Shown: in pieces, positions 39,086 through 55,823 of the stretch
Numbering within the stretch: position 1 is the first letter of the stretch
Layout of the letters: every line of letters starts with the position of its first letter
Source: Leptospira tipperaryensis
GTDB taxonomy: Bacteria; Spirochaetota; Leptospiria; Leptospirales; Leptospiraceae
Reading direction: 5' to 3'
NCBI RefSeq assembly: GCF_001729245.1
Contig: NZ_CP015217.1
Location: forward strand, 186,001 to 250,000
DNA: 64,000 bases
The notes under the pieces: generated by a model
What the model was told of the DNA's origin: nothing
Databases searched by the model: none
The model's input: only the letters and a program-made list of their open reading frames with translations
Translations under genes and position numbers: made by a program

Positions 39086-39103
39086 AATGAACATTCGTTT
39101 ATT
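39086..39103. promoter_or_regulatory. TetR/PsrA-type palindrome, putative operator
   Basis: AATGAACATTCGTTTATT is an imperfect palindrome with matching outer halves AATnAAC and GTTnATT. It resembles operators of TetR-family repressors of fatty acid degradation. Located about 100 bases before the acyl-CoA synthetase start, in the expected promoter area. The regulator is not in this window. Confidence 0.4.
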
Positions 39104-39200
39104 GTGTTTCAATTTAATCGAGTTTCACAAAAAGGACTTGATAGGCTGACTTCGATTTCTATTCTTTCTGCCGAAAGAGGATATTCTTTCTTTGAGGGGA

Positions 39201-41102
39201 ATGATTTTGGAGACTGAGTCTAAATATTTGTATGATCTACTGGAACGTTCGGCGCAGCGTTTTCCAGATAAAGAAACCTTTTGTAAGCGAACTCCGAATG
39301 GGATTCAAGGAAGAACTTTCTCCACTCTGAAAGATCAAGTCGACGAAATGACCGCGGGTCTTATCGCCGAAGGGATTACAAAGGAAGATAAGATTCTATA
39401 TCTTTGTGATTCGAGCGTAAACTGGTTCTTAGCGGATCTCGCAATTATCAGCTCCGGCGCGGTTTGTGTTCCGAGAGGGACGGATGTGGTTGACGAAGAT
39501 ATTCTTTATATCGTAAATCATTCCGAAAGCAGATACGCCTTGGTTCAGAAGGATAAAGATAAGGTTCGACTGATACAACTCGCTTCTCAAATTCCAGGAA
39601 TCAAAAAGGTTTTCGTTTTAGAAGACGATAACGGAGAACTGAAGTCCGGACTCGATAGCGTATTGAGTTTGATTCATTCGGGAAGAAATTATCTGAAAAG
39701 TCATCCGACCGCGATCCGCGATCGTTTGAAGGAAAAGTCTCCCGATGAACTCGCAACGCTGATTTACACTTCCGGAACGACGGGGGCTCCTAAAGGTGTG
39801 ATGCTCAATCAGACCGGTTGGATTTCGGCTGTGGAGAAGGTCATTCGATTTGCGGGACTCACTTCGGAAGACTCCGGCGTAAGTTTACTTCCTCCTTGGC
39901 ACGCTTTTGAACGCGCGATTGAGTATTGTACGGTGGCCTTGGGCGTCACATTCTTAATTTCTAATATTACATCTTTGAAGGACGATCTTCGAGATTTTCG
40001 TCCGACTTTATTTCCTTCGGTCCCCAGAATCTGGGAATCTCTTTATAACGGAATTATGGCAAAGGTTTCCAAAGAATCCCCTTTGAAAAGAGGGTTGTTT
40101 CATTTCTTTTTAAAGGTTGGTATGATTTGGTCGCTTAACAAATCCATTTTTTTTGGATACGACTTTCAAATCGAAAAGCCTTCTTTTCTAAACGATTTTG
40201 CGAGAAGGTTCGTCGCGTTTTTGAAACTTTCGTTTTTGTCTCCGCTCAAACTTTTTGCGATCGTAATCTTTTCGTCCGTTCATAAGGCGTTAGGAGGAAG
40301 ATTGCGGGTTTCAGTGTCGGCCGGTAGCGCACTTCCAAGCGTTGTCGATAAATTCTTATCTGCGATCGGTTTGATCGTATTGGAAGGTTACGGAATGACG
40401 GAAACTTCCGCGGTCACTTCGGTTCGAAAGCCGAAAAAGCCTTCTTCGGGAACCGTGGGGATTCCCGTAGAAGGTTATGAGTATCGATTGAAAGATGAAG
40501 CAGGAAATCTGATTCCCAAAGGAAGTTCTAAAAAGGGAACACTCTGGCTCAAATCCAAACAAATTCTTATGGGATATTATAAACGCCCCGAACTCAACGA
40601 AGTCGTCTTTGATAAAGACGGTTTTTTTGATACGGGCGATATCATGCGCGTGAATTACCGAGGAGAACTTTCATTTGCGGGAAGGGCCAAGGATACGATC
40701 GTCCTCGCTGGCGGTGAAAACATAGAACCGGTTCCGATTGAAGATCAACTTCTCAATTCCCCTTTTATCAATCAGGTTATGGTGACTGGACACGAAAGCA
40801 AACATCTTGTTGTTTTAATTGTGCCGGATTTTGATAGAATGAAAACAGAGATAGAAGGAATTCCCGAAGATCCTACGCAGTGGAATCAGAATCCAAAGGT
40901 TCGCGAAGTTTTTAAAAAAGAAATTTCAACGAGAATTTCCCGCAAGGGTGGATTTAAGGCATTTGAATTGATTCCGCAGAACGCTTTTTATGTTGTGCCT
41001 CGGCTTTTTGATCCTGACAAGGAAATGACTCGGACTTTGAAAATGAAACGAAATGAAATATTAGAGAATTTTAAAAAAGAAATAACGGAGTTAACGAAGT
41101 GA
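39201..41102 (+). CDS. Long-chain acyl-CoA synthetase (AMP-binding)
   Basis: 633 residues from ATG 39201; GAGG is only 3 bases upstream, so the true start is not certain. Adenylation motifs: TLIYTSGTTGAPKGVML (P-loop), GYGMTETSAVTS (A5), FDTGDIMRVNYRGELSFAGR (A7/A8). It activates long-chain fatty acids to acyl-CoA. Leptospires grow on long-chain fatty acids, so this is the first step of an energy pathway whose next genes lie in the same operon, one base apart. Confidence 0.88.
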   Translation: MILETESKYLYDLLERSAQRFPDKETFCKRTPNGIQGRTFSTLKDQVDEMTAGLIAEGITKEDKILYLCDSSVNWFLADLAIISSGAVCVPRGTDVVDEDILYIVNHSESRYALVQKDKDKVRLIQLASQIPGIKKVFVLEDDNGELKSGLDSVLSLIHSGRNYLKSHPTAIRDRLKEKSPDELATLIYTSGTTGAPKGVMLNQTGWISAVEKVIRFAGLTSEDSGVSLLPPWHAFERAIEYCTVALGVTFLISNITSLKDDLRDFRPTLFPSVPRIWESLYNGIMAKVSKESPLKRGLFHFFLKVGMIWSLNKSIFFGYDFQIEKPSFLNDFARRFVAFLKLSFLSPLKLFAIVIFSSVHKALGGRLRVSVSAGSALPSVVDKFLSAIGLIVLEGYGMTETSAVTSVRKPKKPSSGTVGIPVEGYEYRLKDEAGNLIPKGSSKKGTLWLKSKQILMGYYKRPELNEVVFDKDGFFDTGDIMRVNYRGELSFAGRAKDTIVLAGGENIEPVPIEDQLLNSPFINQVMVTGHESKHLVVLIVPDFDRMKTEIEGIPEDPTQWNQNPKVREVFKKEISTRISRKGGFKAFELIPQNAFYVVPRLFDPDKEMTRTLKMKRNEILENFKKEITELTK

Positions 41103-41103
41103 T

Positions 41104-42729
41104 ATGTTGTTTTTAAATCCATACTTAGAAAGTGAAGATAGAGATTTTTATATCACCGTAAAGGAATTCGCAAAAGAAAGAGCGCTTCCGACGGTGGAAC
41201 AAAGAGACGAGGATTGTACCTGGGACGACGAACTCTGGAAAGAAATGGGAAGTATGGGGCTGCTCGGAATTCCTCTTCCGGAACAATACGGAGGACAAGG
41301 AGGAAGTTGTTTTCAATGCTGTCTCGCGCAAGAAGCGTTTAACGCCGGTTCGATGGACTCGGGCTTCGGACTTTCCTGGGGCGCTCACATGATCATCGGA
41401 ACTCTTCCGATTCTTTTTCAAGGAACGGAAGCTCAGAAGAATAAATATTTACCTAAACTTGCTTCTGGAGAATGGATCGCGGGTCTTGGTTTGACCGAAC
41501 CCGATTCAGGATCCGACGCCGCGGGTATGAGAACCTTCGCCGAAAAAACGCAAGGCGGATTTATTCTCAACGGAAGTAAGATGTATATCACGAACGGCCC
41601 GATCGGTCAGGTTTTTATCATCATGGCCCGCACAACGAAGTCTCGAGGCCCGATGGGTGTTTCCGCATTTATTGTAGAATCCAACATGAAAGGATTCCGA
41701 GTTTCTAAAGTATTGAAGAAGTTAGGCCATAACACTTCTACGACCGCAGAACTTTCCTTTGAAGACATGTTTGTTCCCGAAGAAAATTTACTCGGCCCTC
41801 TCAATTCCGGTTTTCTAAGAATCGGAAAAGCAACCTTAGAATGGGAAAGAACCGTTCTTCTCGCGGCTTTGATGGGAGGAATGGAGAATGCCGTAGAAAG
41901 TTGTCTTCAGTATGCATGGCATAGACATCAGTTCGGCAAACCGATTCTTTCTTTCTTTGCGATGAAAGAAAAAATTGCAAGGACTTGGGTTTATCTTTGT
42001 GCGGCCAGAAGAGTTATCTACTTTGTAGCCCGTAAAAAAGATTCCGAACCCGATGTAAGTCTTCCGATGGAAAGCTCGATCGTAAAAGTTTATGCTTCCG
42101 AAGTTTGTGAAGAAGTCGCGTCAGACGCGGTTCAGATTTTCGGCGGAATGGGATACATGAGAGAAGTTCCGGTCAGCCGATTTTACAGAGACGTCAAACT
42201 CGGAACCATCGGCGGTGGAACTTCGGAAGTACAAAGAAGTATTATCTCCGCAAGTTACGGAGGATATGATAAATTTAAGAATATCATTGAAAGCGCGGTT
42301 TCGGAAGAAACTCGAATCGCTTCCGAGAAAAAAATAAAAGACACACCTGTTGCAAGATTGATTACCAAACTCGATAAACTCGTTCGGACCGTGGGAGAAA
42401 ATCCGGAAAGAAAAAAAAGACAACCTTTTGAATTCGGTTTCGCGGATTTATTAACTCTCACGACGATTCTTAAATTGAGCGTCTGGGATTTGATGGAAGA
42501 TAGCAATCACTATAAGGTTGCGGATAAAGAAAGAGACATTAAAATTCTTGCATATTATCTGACGGCTCGTTACATCCGAGGAATCGTTTATCTTAAAGAA
42601 TTGGATGAACAAGGCGTTAGTGATTTTCTAAAAGCATTCGGAGATTTGACCGTACCGGAAAAAGAAATCGAAAATTGTATCGAATTCTTAAAAGAGGGAA
42701 TCCTCGGCGCAACTGCGGTTTCGGTTTAA
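41104..42729 (+). CDS. Acyl-CoA dehydrogenase with C-terminal extension
   Basis: 541 residues, about 160 longer than typical. Family motifs: LGLTEPDSGSDAAGM, a FAD-binding area MYITNGPIGQVFIIMART and QIFGGMGYMREVPVSRFYRD with GGGTSEVQRSII, where the catalytic Glu is expected. The C-terminal 120 residues (ARLITKLDKLVRTVG, then FADLLTLTTILKLSVWDL) form a helical extension as in VLCAD-like enzymes. First oxidation step of beta-oxidation. Confidence 0.88.
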   Translation: MLFLNPYLESEDRDFYITVKEFAKERALPTVEQRDEDCTWDDELWKEMGSMGLLGIPLPEQYGGQGGSCFQCCLAQEAFNAGSMDSGFGLSWGAHMIIGTLPILFQGTEAQKNKYLPKLASGEWIAGLGLTEPDSGSDAAGMRTFAEKTQGGFILNGSKMYITNGPIGQVFIIMARTTKSRGPMGVSAFIVESNMKGFRVSKVLKKLGHNTSTTAELSFEDMFVPEENLLGPLNSGFLRIGKATLEWERTVLLAALMGGMENAVESCLQYAWHRHQFGKPILSFFAMKEKIARTWVYLCAARRVIYFVARKKDSEPDVSLPMESSIVKVYASEVCEEVASDAVQIFGGMGYMREVPVSRFYRDVKLGTIGGGTSEVQRSIISASYGGYDKFKNIIESAVSEETRIASEKKIKDTPVARLITKLDKLVRTVGENPERKKRQPFEFGFADLLTLTTILKLSVWDLMEDSNHYKVADKERDIKILAYYLTARYIRGIVYLKELDEQGVSDFLKAFGDLTVPEKEIENCIEFLKEGILGATAVSV

Positions 42730-42747
42730 ATCAACGGAGAATTTTGA

Positions 42748-43179
42748 ATGTATCAAAAAGGAAAATCTTACGAGGAAATCCAAATCGGAGATAAGGCGAG
42801 TTTTTCGAAAACGATTACGGAAACTGATATCTATCTTTTTGCCGGTATCAGCGGAGATTTTAATCCGCTTCACGTGGACGAAGAATATGCAAAAACTACG
42901 ATGTTCGGAACCAGAATCGCACACGGAGGGCTTGCGGCTTCCTTACTAGCTCCCGTTTTAGGTATGAAACTTCCGGGCTTGGGAACCGTCGCATTGGAGA
43001 CCGTAACCAAGTTTCGAAAACCGGTTTTTCCGGGAGATACGATTACGTGTACGGTGGAAGTGAAATCGAAAGTACAAAGATTGAAGATGGTAGAGATGAA
43101 AATTCTCTGGACCAATCAAAAAGGGGATACGATCGGAAAGGGAGAATGTAAGGTTCTTCCGCCCGAATCGAATTCTTAA
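42748..43179 (+). CDS. MaoC-like (R)-specific enoyl-CoA hydratase
   Basis: 143 residues with GGAG upstream. Hot-dog fold; the catalytic motif SGDFNPLHVDEEYA has the Asp and His of PhaJ-type hydratases, followed by GTRIAHGGLAASL. Hydrates 2-enoyl-CoA to the (R)-3-hydroxyacyl-CoA. Small size means a single hot-dog domain. Confidence 0.85.
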   Translation: MYQKGKSYEEIQIGDKASFSKTITETDIYLFAGISGDFNPLHVDEEYAKTTMFGTRIAHGGLAASLLAPVLGMKLPGLGTVALETVTKFRKPVFPGDTITCTVEVKSKVQRLKMVEMKILWTNQKGDTIGKGECKVLPPESNS

Positions 43180-43219
43180 TTTTTAGAATTATTAAAAACG
43201 AATCCAAAAAGGCAAATTC

Positions 43220-44743
43220 ATGAATCCTGTTTTACTAGGTATTAGCGATTCCGTCGCGAGCGATTTTCCGGAAGAATATAAGGAATGGTCCGGAGAAAAG
43301 AAAGTATTAGAACATTATAAAAAATCAATATCTGATCTTCTTCAATTCTTGGAAATGAAACCCGACGTTCTTCAGAATCTTCTTACCGATTTTGTAAGTA
43401 TCGAACCTGCGTCTTTGGGAAAATCGGGTTACGGGCATAGCGTTAGAATCGCGAACGAACTCGGATATACGGGCTTCCGTTCTCACTTAATCGATTTGGG
43501 CGGAGCGAGCGTAACCGGAGCGATCGGACAAGCAAGAACGATTCTTCAATCCGATCCCGAAGCTGTGGTTTTGGTTGCGGCGGCGGACATACCTAAATCG
43601 GCCTTCAAACAAGTATCCGATTTGAAACGTTTGAATGAAACCGTTTGTCATCCCGTCTTTGAGCTCAACTACGGCGCAACGTTGATCGCAATGTACGGTC
43701 TTCTTATGAAAAGAATGATGTTTGATCATGGGATCGTTCAGAATGACTTGGAAGAGATCACAAAGAAATTCAGATCCAATGCGATCTCCAATCCGAGAGC
43801 GAGCGTTTATCAACAAGAAATTACCGAAAAACAAATCTCTCGTACGATTGCGGATCCGTATTCTATTCCTATGATTGCGATTGTCACCGATCACGGCTTT
43901 GCAACTTTACTCATGTCCGAGAAAAAAGCGAAGAAACTCCAGACACAAGGAAAACTAAAAAAAGATTTGGATCCGATGTATCTCATCGGCGCAGGTCACG
44001 CGGCGCATTCCGAATACTTTATGCTCAAAGGCGACTTCGCGACACCCGCAGGATTGGCTGGTGAGATCGCTTTCGCATCCGCCGGGATTCAAAGAGAAGA
44101 GATCGACTACGCTTGGATCTATGATTGTTTTACGGGAATGGTAATTCTTCAATCCTCCGAGTATTTCGGATTATCAAAGAAAGAAATTGCAGAAACGTTA
44201 AAGAACGGAGAGTTGCAATTTAAGAACGGAAAAAAAATCAAAATTAACGAAATGGGCGGGATTTTAAATTATCAAGCCGCCATGTCCATGTCTGCCGCAA
44301 CCGGACTTATCGATCTCGCCGCGCACTACGGATTGTATTCTCGAGAAGTTCCGAACATCAAGGTGACACGACCTGAAAAATCTCTCTTAGGTGGAAACGG
44401 AGGAGTGGATAGTATCAATTCGGTTGCGATTTTTTCTTCGAAACCTTCTAAGCTGAAGGCGAAGTCCGTAAAACGCCCTAAACTTTTTTTAAATCAAAAC
44501 GGCGCGAAAGAGAACGAGATCGGAACTGTTTTTTCTTCGACAACAGTCAACATGAATCCCGGTTCTTTTACGAAAGCGCCTTATTCTTTGGTGCTCGTAA
44601 AGATGAAATCGGGCAGATATGTAATGGTAAATGCATATAATAAGAATGGAGAACTCTTAAAAACGGATCAAACGCTGGAAATCGATCGTTCGAAATTAAA
44701 AATCGTAAATGAAAACGGTTTTTTAAAAGGAATTTTATCTTGA
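43220..44743 (+). CDS. Thiolase-like protein with C-terminal OB-fold-like domain
   Basis: 507 residues. The thiolase fold is visible (IANELGYTGFRSHLIDLGGA, VVLVAAAD, WIYDCFTGMVILQ, LLGGNGGVDSIN), but the position of the catalytic cysteine reads LGGASVTG, and the usual GHPxGASG loop reads NYQAAMSMSAATG. The last 75 residues (GTVFSSTTVNMNPG and on) look like an appended OB fold. Non-canonical members without the cysteine act as aldolases on steroid or lipid CoA thioesters or as binding proteins; the true reaction is not clear. Confidence 0.7.
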   Translation: MNPVLLGISDSVASDFPEEYKEWSGEKKVLEHYKKSISDLLQFLEMKPDVLQNLLTDFVSIEPASLGKSGYGHSVRIANELGYTGFRSHLIDLGGASVTGAIGQARTILQSDPEAVVLVAAADIPKSAFKQVSDLKRLNETVCHPVFELNYGATLIAMYGLLMKRMMFDHGIVQNDLEEITKKFRSNAISNPRASVYQQEITEKQISRTIADPYSIPMIAIVTDHGFATLLMSEKKAKKLQTQGKLKKDLDPMYLIGAGHAAHSEYFMLKGDFATPAGLAGEIAFASAGIQREEIDYAWIYDCFTGMVILQSSEYFGLSKKEIAETLKNGELQFKNGKKIKINEMGGILNYQAAMSMSAATGLIDLAAHYGLYSREVPNIKVTRPEKSLLGGNGGVDSINSVAIFSSKPSKLKAKSVKRPKLFLNQNGAKENEIGTVFSSTTVNMNPGSFTKAPYSLVLVKMKSGRYVMVNAYNKNGELLKTDQTLEIDRSKLKIVNENGFLKGILS

Positions 44744-44956
44744 ATTGAAAGAAATTTTCAAGATGATAAGTCAGTACGTTTTCCGAGTATCCGCCGAGAA
44801 AAAACAGTCAAAGTAAGTGTTGGTCTTTGCGGATATCAAAATCGAAAAGCTGATTCTAAATTCAGATGCAGTTGTGGAACGATATTAGTCAGATTTCCGG
44901 ATTGGTTATTTTTTAGCATTCTCCAAACATATAACGCTAATTCTAATCAAGAACGG
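44744..44956. other. Intergenic region
   Basis: 213 bases between the thiolase-like gene and a hypothetical gene. Only short hairpins such as TTGAAAGAAATTTTCAA around the stop; no gene seen. Confidence 0.4.
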
Positions 44957-45292
44957 ATGAGGGAACTTCTCTCAGGATTGGTTCGAGTTATGCATATTAA
45001 GGCTGAGAATATACAGACAGGCCAGATTCGCATCTTTAACGGTTCGGATTTGATCTTAATTCCGGATTCTTCCAATGAACAAGAAGGAACCATGTTTCTT
45101 CACGGAAGAAAGGTCGAGAATTGTCTGAATCTCCGAAAATACTCAACATTCTTCGTCGTTTCCGATTCTGTCTCTAAAACCGGGTTCCCGGACAAGATCA
45201 AATTGCAAGAATTCGGCCCAGACGGGTCCGTCATTGAAATTTCAGAAAGCAAAATGGACTGTTATCGCGTAATGGGAATATTTTTGGAATAA
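44957..45292 (+). CDS. Hypothetical cytoplasmic protein
   Basis: 111 residues from ATG 44957; a second start at ATG 44990 would give 100 residues. Beta-rich and acidic, without membrane segments or a known motif (IRIFNGSDLILIPDSSN, FFVVSDSVSKTGFPDKIK). Function unknown. Confidence 0.5.
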   Translation: MRELLSGLVRVMHIKAENIQTGQIRIFNGSDLILIPDSSNEQEGTMFLHGRKVENCLNLRKYSTFFVVSDSVSKTGFPDKIKLQEFGPDGSVIEISESKMDCYRVMGIFLE

Positions 45293-45369
45293 GATTCACT
45301 TTCTGCTGGATTCGATCCAATACATAAATAGAATCCGTATCCACCATTCTTATCCGAGGGGAATTTATC

Positions 45370-45600
45370 ATGGTCCAAAAAAAGAAGACCAAAATCCAAA
45401 AAGCTGCTCCGAAAAAAAAACGAGCTCACGTATCTTCCTCCGTAAACAAAAACGACATTCGTCTTTCGGATATGGTAGATTTAGCCGCTGAGGAATTTGT
45501 TAAGACGATTGAAATTATGGCGAAGCTGTCCTCTGGCAGTCGAACGAAATTAAAAAACTCGATTAAGTCCGCAGCGAAACAGATTCTTCAGGGGAAATAG
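45370..45600 (+). CDS. Small basic protein, possible nucleic-acid binder
   Basis: 76 residues with GAGGGGA upstream. The first 28 residues are extremely basic (VQKKKTKIQKAAPKKKR), followed by a helical region (IRLSDMVDLAAEEFVKTIE, LSSGSRTKLKNSIKSAA). The lysine-rich tail is like those of bacterial histone-like proteins. No family is certain. A related Lys/Ala-rich peptide lies at 48370. Confidence 0.6.
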   Translation: MVQKKKTKIQKAAPKKKRAHVSSSVNKNDIRLSDMVDLAAEEFVKTIEIMAKLSSGSRTKLKNSIKSAAKQILQGK

Positions 45601-45877
45601 ATACGATCGATTCGTTTTAGTTTTTTTAGAATCCACTTCTCCTTTATACCTTAAACAGTTTTTTCTTTTAGAATCGATTGTGAATGTGAAAAAGAGAAAT
45701 GGAATCCTCTCATCCCAGCTCTTTTCTTCTATTTTTCCTTATAGTCCTCAAGAAAAGTGTGCCAAAATATATTTCCTTTTTTTTAAAAACAGTCAATTTA
45801 TTTCCAAAAAAAGGACGGTCTGAAAAAAAACTTTTGGAAAAAAATTTCCAAAAAGATTCGATTTTTTTTATGAATTA

Positions 45878-46009
<132 letters not shown>

Positions 46010-46026
46010 TTTTTGAGTAATTTCGA

Positions 46027-46063
46027 ACCGGGAATACATTTGTGCGCCCGGTTTTTCATTTTT
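46027..46063 (+). terminator. Rho-independent terminator
   Basis: ACCGGG (46027-46032) pairs with CCCGGT (46047-46052) over a 14-base loop; TTTTT and further T follow. It ends the short transcript carrying the 38-residue frame. Confidence 0.65.
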
Positions 46064-46162
46064 TAAACCCGCCCTTTTTCCGATTCTACTCATAGAATCG
46101 CTTCTTTAGAGAGTTGAAACATTCTTATTCCGCTAGAACCTTGTCTAAAGACCGAGGAAAGC

Positions 46163-46417
46163 ATGTATAAGAAACCAATGACTCCGACCCGAGCCGTAGA
46201 AACTTTTATCCGCTCTAAAAAGAATCAGGAACCGATCTCAGAAGAAGTTGTGATGGTCTTGGATTCTTTTAAAACCTGGAATGAAATCGAACTCACCGGG
46301 CTTCTCAACGCTTCCTTTTATCAGCCGGAAGTGTTAAACGAATATAGATCCGAGGCCTCGATCCAATCTCTCCTCGAAAATTTTAAGAAAAGAATCGTGG
46401 ATATCCCTATTCAATGA
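46163..46417 (+). CDS. Hypothetical protein, first of SUFU-like operon
   Basis: 84 residues, with GAGGAAAG upstream. Helical, mixed charge, no motif recognised. ATGA overlap with the next gene, so the two are translated together. Confidence 0.6.
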   Translation: MYKKPMTPTRAVETFIRSKKNQEPISEEVVMVLDSFKTWNEIELTGLLNASFYQPEVLNEYRSEASIQSLLENFKKRIVDIPIQ

Positions 46418-47546
46418 ATCAGACGATGGAACCAAAAGTTATTTATCAAGAGGCAAATCCTTACGGAACCTTTACGGCGTTTTTAGAAGACGATGGAAGA
46501 ACGGTTTATCTTTATCTTCAAGGGGAACAGAATCCTGAATTCGGCATCAAGTCGGTCTGGGTTTGTAACCGAGTGGAAGCGCCCGAAATAAGAAATCGAG
46601 AAGATCTTTCCGATGGCTTGGCTCCCATTCTTCTTCGCGCGGAAGTGCTCGATTCTAAACCGCACGCTGCGTTGGAAGAAAAAGATATTTATTTTATCTG
46701 GACGGAAGAAGGGGATGGAGTCGCTCTTTTTTACAAGGAAACGTTGTATGCGTTTCTTCCTCCTTGGTCGGGAATCAAAGGGTTCCACGGTTATTCAATT
46801 CATGCAAAAGTAGATTCTTTAACTGCTTATCCTCTGGGGAATTCCGAGTTCGGCGTAATTCCGGATCGTGTTCAAGCTTCTCGAAATTTTTGGGAAGCCC
46901 GTTCCAAAAAAGGAGCTTGGAAAGAAATTCAAGAGAAGCGTCTTCATTTTTTAGAATCAAAACTTGGTAAGCACGATAAATATTGGTCGGCGGACGGCGG
47001 TAAGTATCCTCAACTAGGAATCGTTCGTTTTCGATCATTAAACAATCCGGATATATGGATCTACACTACGATCGGCATGAGCGCTCAAAATATGCCGTCT
47101 GTAGAGCTTTTTCATAAGGATTATGAGGATTACGCACGTATAGAGCTTGTATTGGCCGTTAAAATCGGTTCTGAAGGCTTAGAGAGATCCGATTCTTGGG
47201 TTCCACATCTCATCGGCGAGCTGATTCGTTTTCCATGGAATATGGCGAAGTGGTTCGGCAATGGTCATACGATTTCTATGTCTCGGAAAGATCCCGAAGC
47301 CTTGTTCCTCAATTTCACTTCGATTTTATTTCGTGATTTAGAAACTTTCTCTTCAAATGCGGATGCTCCGGACTTAACGGGTTTGATTTCTGAAAACGGA
47401 AAGAAGGTTCGATTCTTATCCTTATTACCGGTTGCGGAAGAAGAAAAAGAATACGCTCAGAAAGACGGAATCCAATCCTTCAATCAGATCTGGGATGAAA
47501 AAAAATTTCCTTGGTTTCACGACGCGGAAAGGCAATCGCTTATCTA

Positions 47547-47547
<1 letters not shown>
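46414..47547 (+). CDS. SUFU-like domain protein
   Basis: 377 residues. The first 150 residues are a beta-rich unknown domain (YLYLQGEQNPEFGIKSVWV). The second half looks like the bacterial suppressor-of-fused domain: WIYTTIGMSAQNMPSVELF, ARIELVLAVKIGS, WVPHLIGELIRFPW and GNGHTISM. Bacterial SUFU proteins often serve as immunity proteins of toxin systems, but no toxin is visible here. It overlaps the third gene by one base. Confidence 0.6.
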
Positions 47548-48242
<695 letters not shown>

Positions 48243-48300
48243 GCTGATTTCAGCTCGAATGAACGATCTATAACGATCAATTTGATGTGTATAAAAGAAA

Positions 48301-48326
48301 AAACCCGCTTCGAAAAGCGGGTTTTA
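48301..48326. terminator. Bidirectional terminator
   Basis: AAACCCGCTT (48301-48310) and AAGCGGGTTT (48315-48324) form a 10-bp stem around CGAA; T runs are present on both strands, the stronger one on the minus strand. It serves the SUFU operon on the plus strand and the small Lys/Ala-rich gene on the minus strand. Confidence 0.8.
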
Positions 48327-48369
48327 AAGTTTCATCCCTTCTTAGAATGAAAGTGTGTTGCGAGATTAC

Positions 48370-48486
<117 letters not shown>

Positions 48487-48629
48487 ATCAGTTCTGAATT
48501 TTGTTCAGTTCTAAATGCCGTGATTAGGGACATAATTAATGGATCAAGATAAAAATGTAAAGTGTTTTAATAAAATTTTACAATTTTTTTTAAAATTTAT
48601 TTCTCATCATAATTTTTGATTCATGATGA

Positions 48630-50989
<2,360 letters not shown>

Positions 50990-50993
<4 letters not shown>

Positions 50994-52274
50994 GCTGGAA
51001 ACCTCAGATCATAAAAGGAAATCATAGCTCGGGTTTTCCAAGTCAGGATCAAAGGATCGTTTCCGATCTCTTCTTCCACTTCCCAACCGATGGACAAAAG
51101 ATTTTTACCAAAGTTGGAATTTCTATGTACTTTGAAATTTTTTCCGGAGCTTCTCAGGGAAATCGTACTTTCAGTTCTACGAATGACTCCCACTAAAAGA
51201 TCGTATTCTTCGTTCCACGAAATTTCTTTGAGATACGATTCCACGAGATTCTTTACGTAATTCAAACTCTGAACGGATCGAGATGTTCTTGCTGAATAAA
51301 GAATTCCTAATATGTAGCAGAGAACCAAAACGGAAACCTGATTTGTAATTCCTAATTTTAAAATTACAAAGTAGGTTTCTTCACCGTCTGCATTTAAGAA
51401 TTCTACGAGTTCTCCCGGTTCTCTGGAGAGAATTTCGGTGCGAATGTTTCCAATCATCGGAGGTTCACCCGCTTCTAAGAATTTTCTGATCTTACCGGCG
51501 GTTTCCAATTCTTTTCTGTACTTTTTGTTTTCAGCGACTTGAGAAGAAAGGATATGGTTGTGTACGGCGATTCCACATTTACCGGAAAGAAAACTTAAAT
51601 CTTGGCGGACTGAGTCTTTCGGGATGTTGGAAACTGCAAGAAAACCAAAAAGCGTTTCTCTATAAACAAACGGAAGAATGAAGTTGGCTCTTAAACTTAC
51701 AAAGTCTTCGTTGATTTCATGATTTTGATCCGGTTCTCCGATCATCGCGCCGTTCTTCTTATTTAAAATGTATTTTAAAAGCTTGGCTTCGGGATTGATT
51801 CCGTCGTGAGTGATTACTTTTCTTTGTTTTTTCTTTGCATATGTATAGAGTTCGAACGTTCTGAGATCGTTATTCAGGAGGGCTAATTTGCCGTAGTTGC
51901 TTTCCGTTAAACGAACTAAATCCGGAAATACGTTTTTGATCAATCCGTCGTGATCGAATCTTCTGTAAGCCATTCTGGAAGAACGAGGATCGTCGCTCAG
52001 ATATTCCGAAATCAGAATTGATTTGAGTTTACCGCTGAGTTTTTCCTGAAGAGGGAATATAACAAAAACTGCAAATAGGAGCGTCGATAGAAAACTTACC
52101 TCCATATAATATTCGATCGCAGTGGGGATCATCGAAAGGATAAAAAAGTAGAGGCCTAACGCGATAAGGATGGAGATTCCTTTTGCGAATAGGTTGATGA
52201 TCCCGGAAATGAGATAATAATCCGTTACGAGGGAACGAAACGCTTCTCTAAATCCGGGTTGGTTGTTTTCGCTT

Positions 52275-52294
<20 letters not shown>
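50990..52294 (-). CDS. Membrane protein with GAF-like domain
   Basis: 434 residues from ATG 52294 (MLTILPES); an in-frame ATG 30 bases upstream is possible and would overlap argJ by 50 bases. Two or three membrane helices at about residues 35-95 precede a GAF-like sensor region (KVITHDGINPEAKLLKYIL and LPFVYRETLFGFLAVSN). No output domain is visible. Co-transcribed with the SpoIIE phosphatase, it could be its regulatory partner. Confidence 0.65.
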
Positions 52295-53432
<1,138 letters not shown>

Positions 53433-53503
53433 ATATATGATCCCTCAACGTGTCTATTGGGATCTATATTTGGAAAATTATTCCTGCGGGAAAGAAGAAT
53501 AAT

Positions 53504-55823
<2,320 letters not shown>

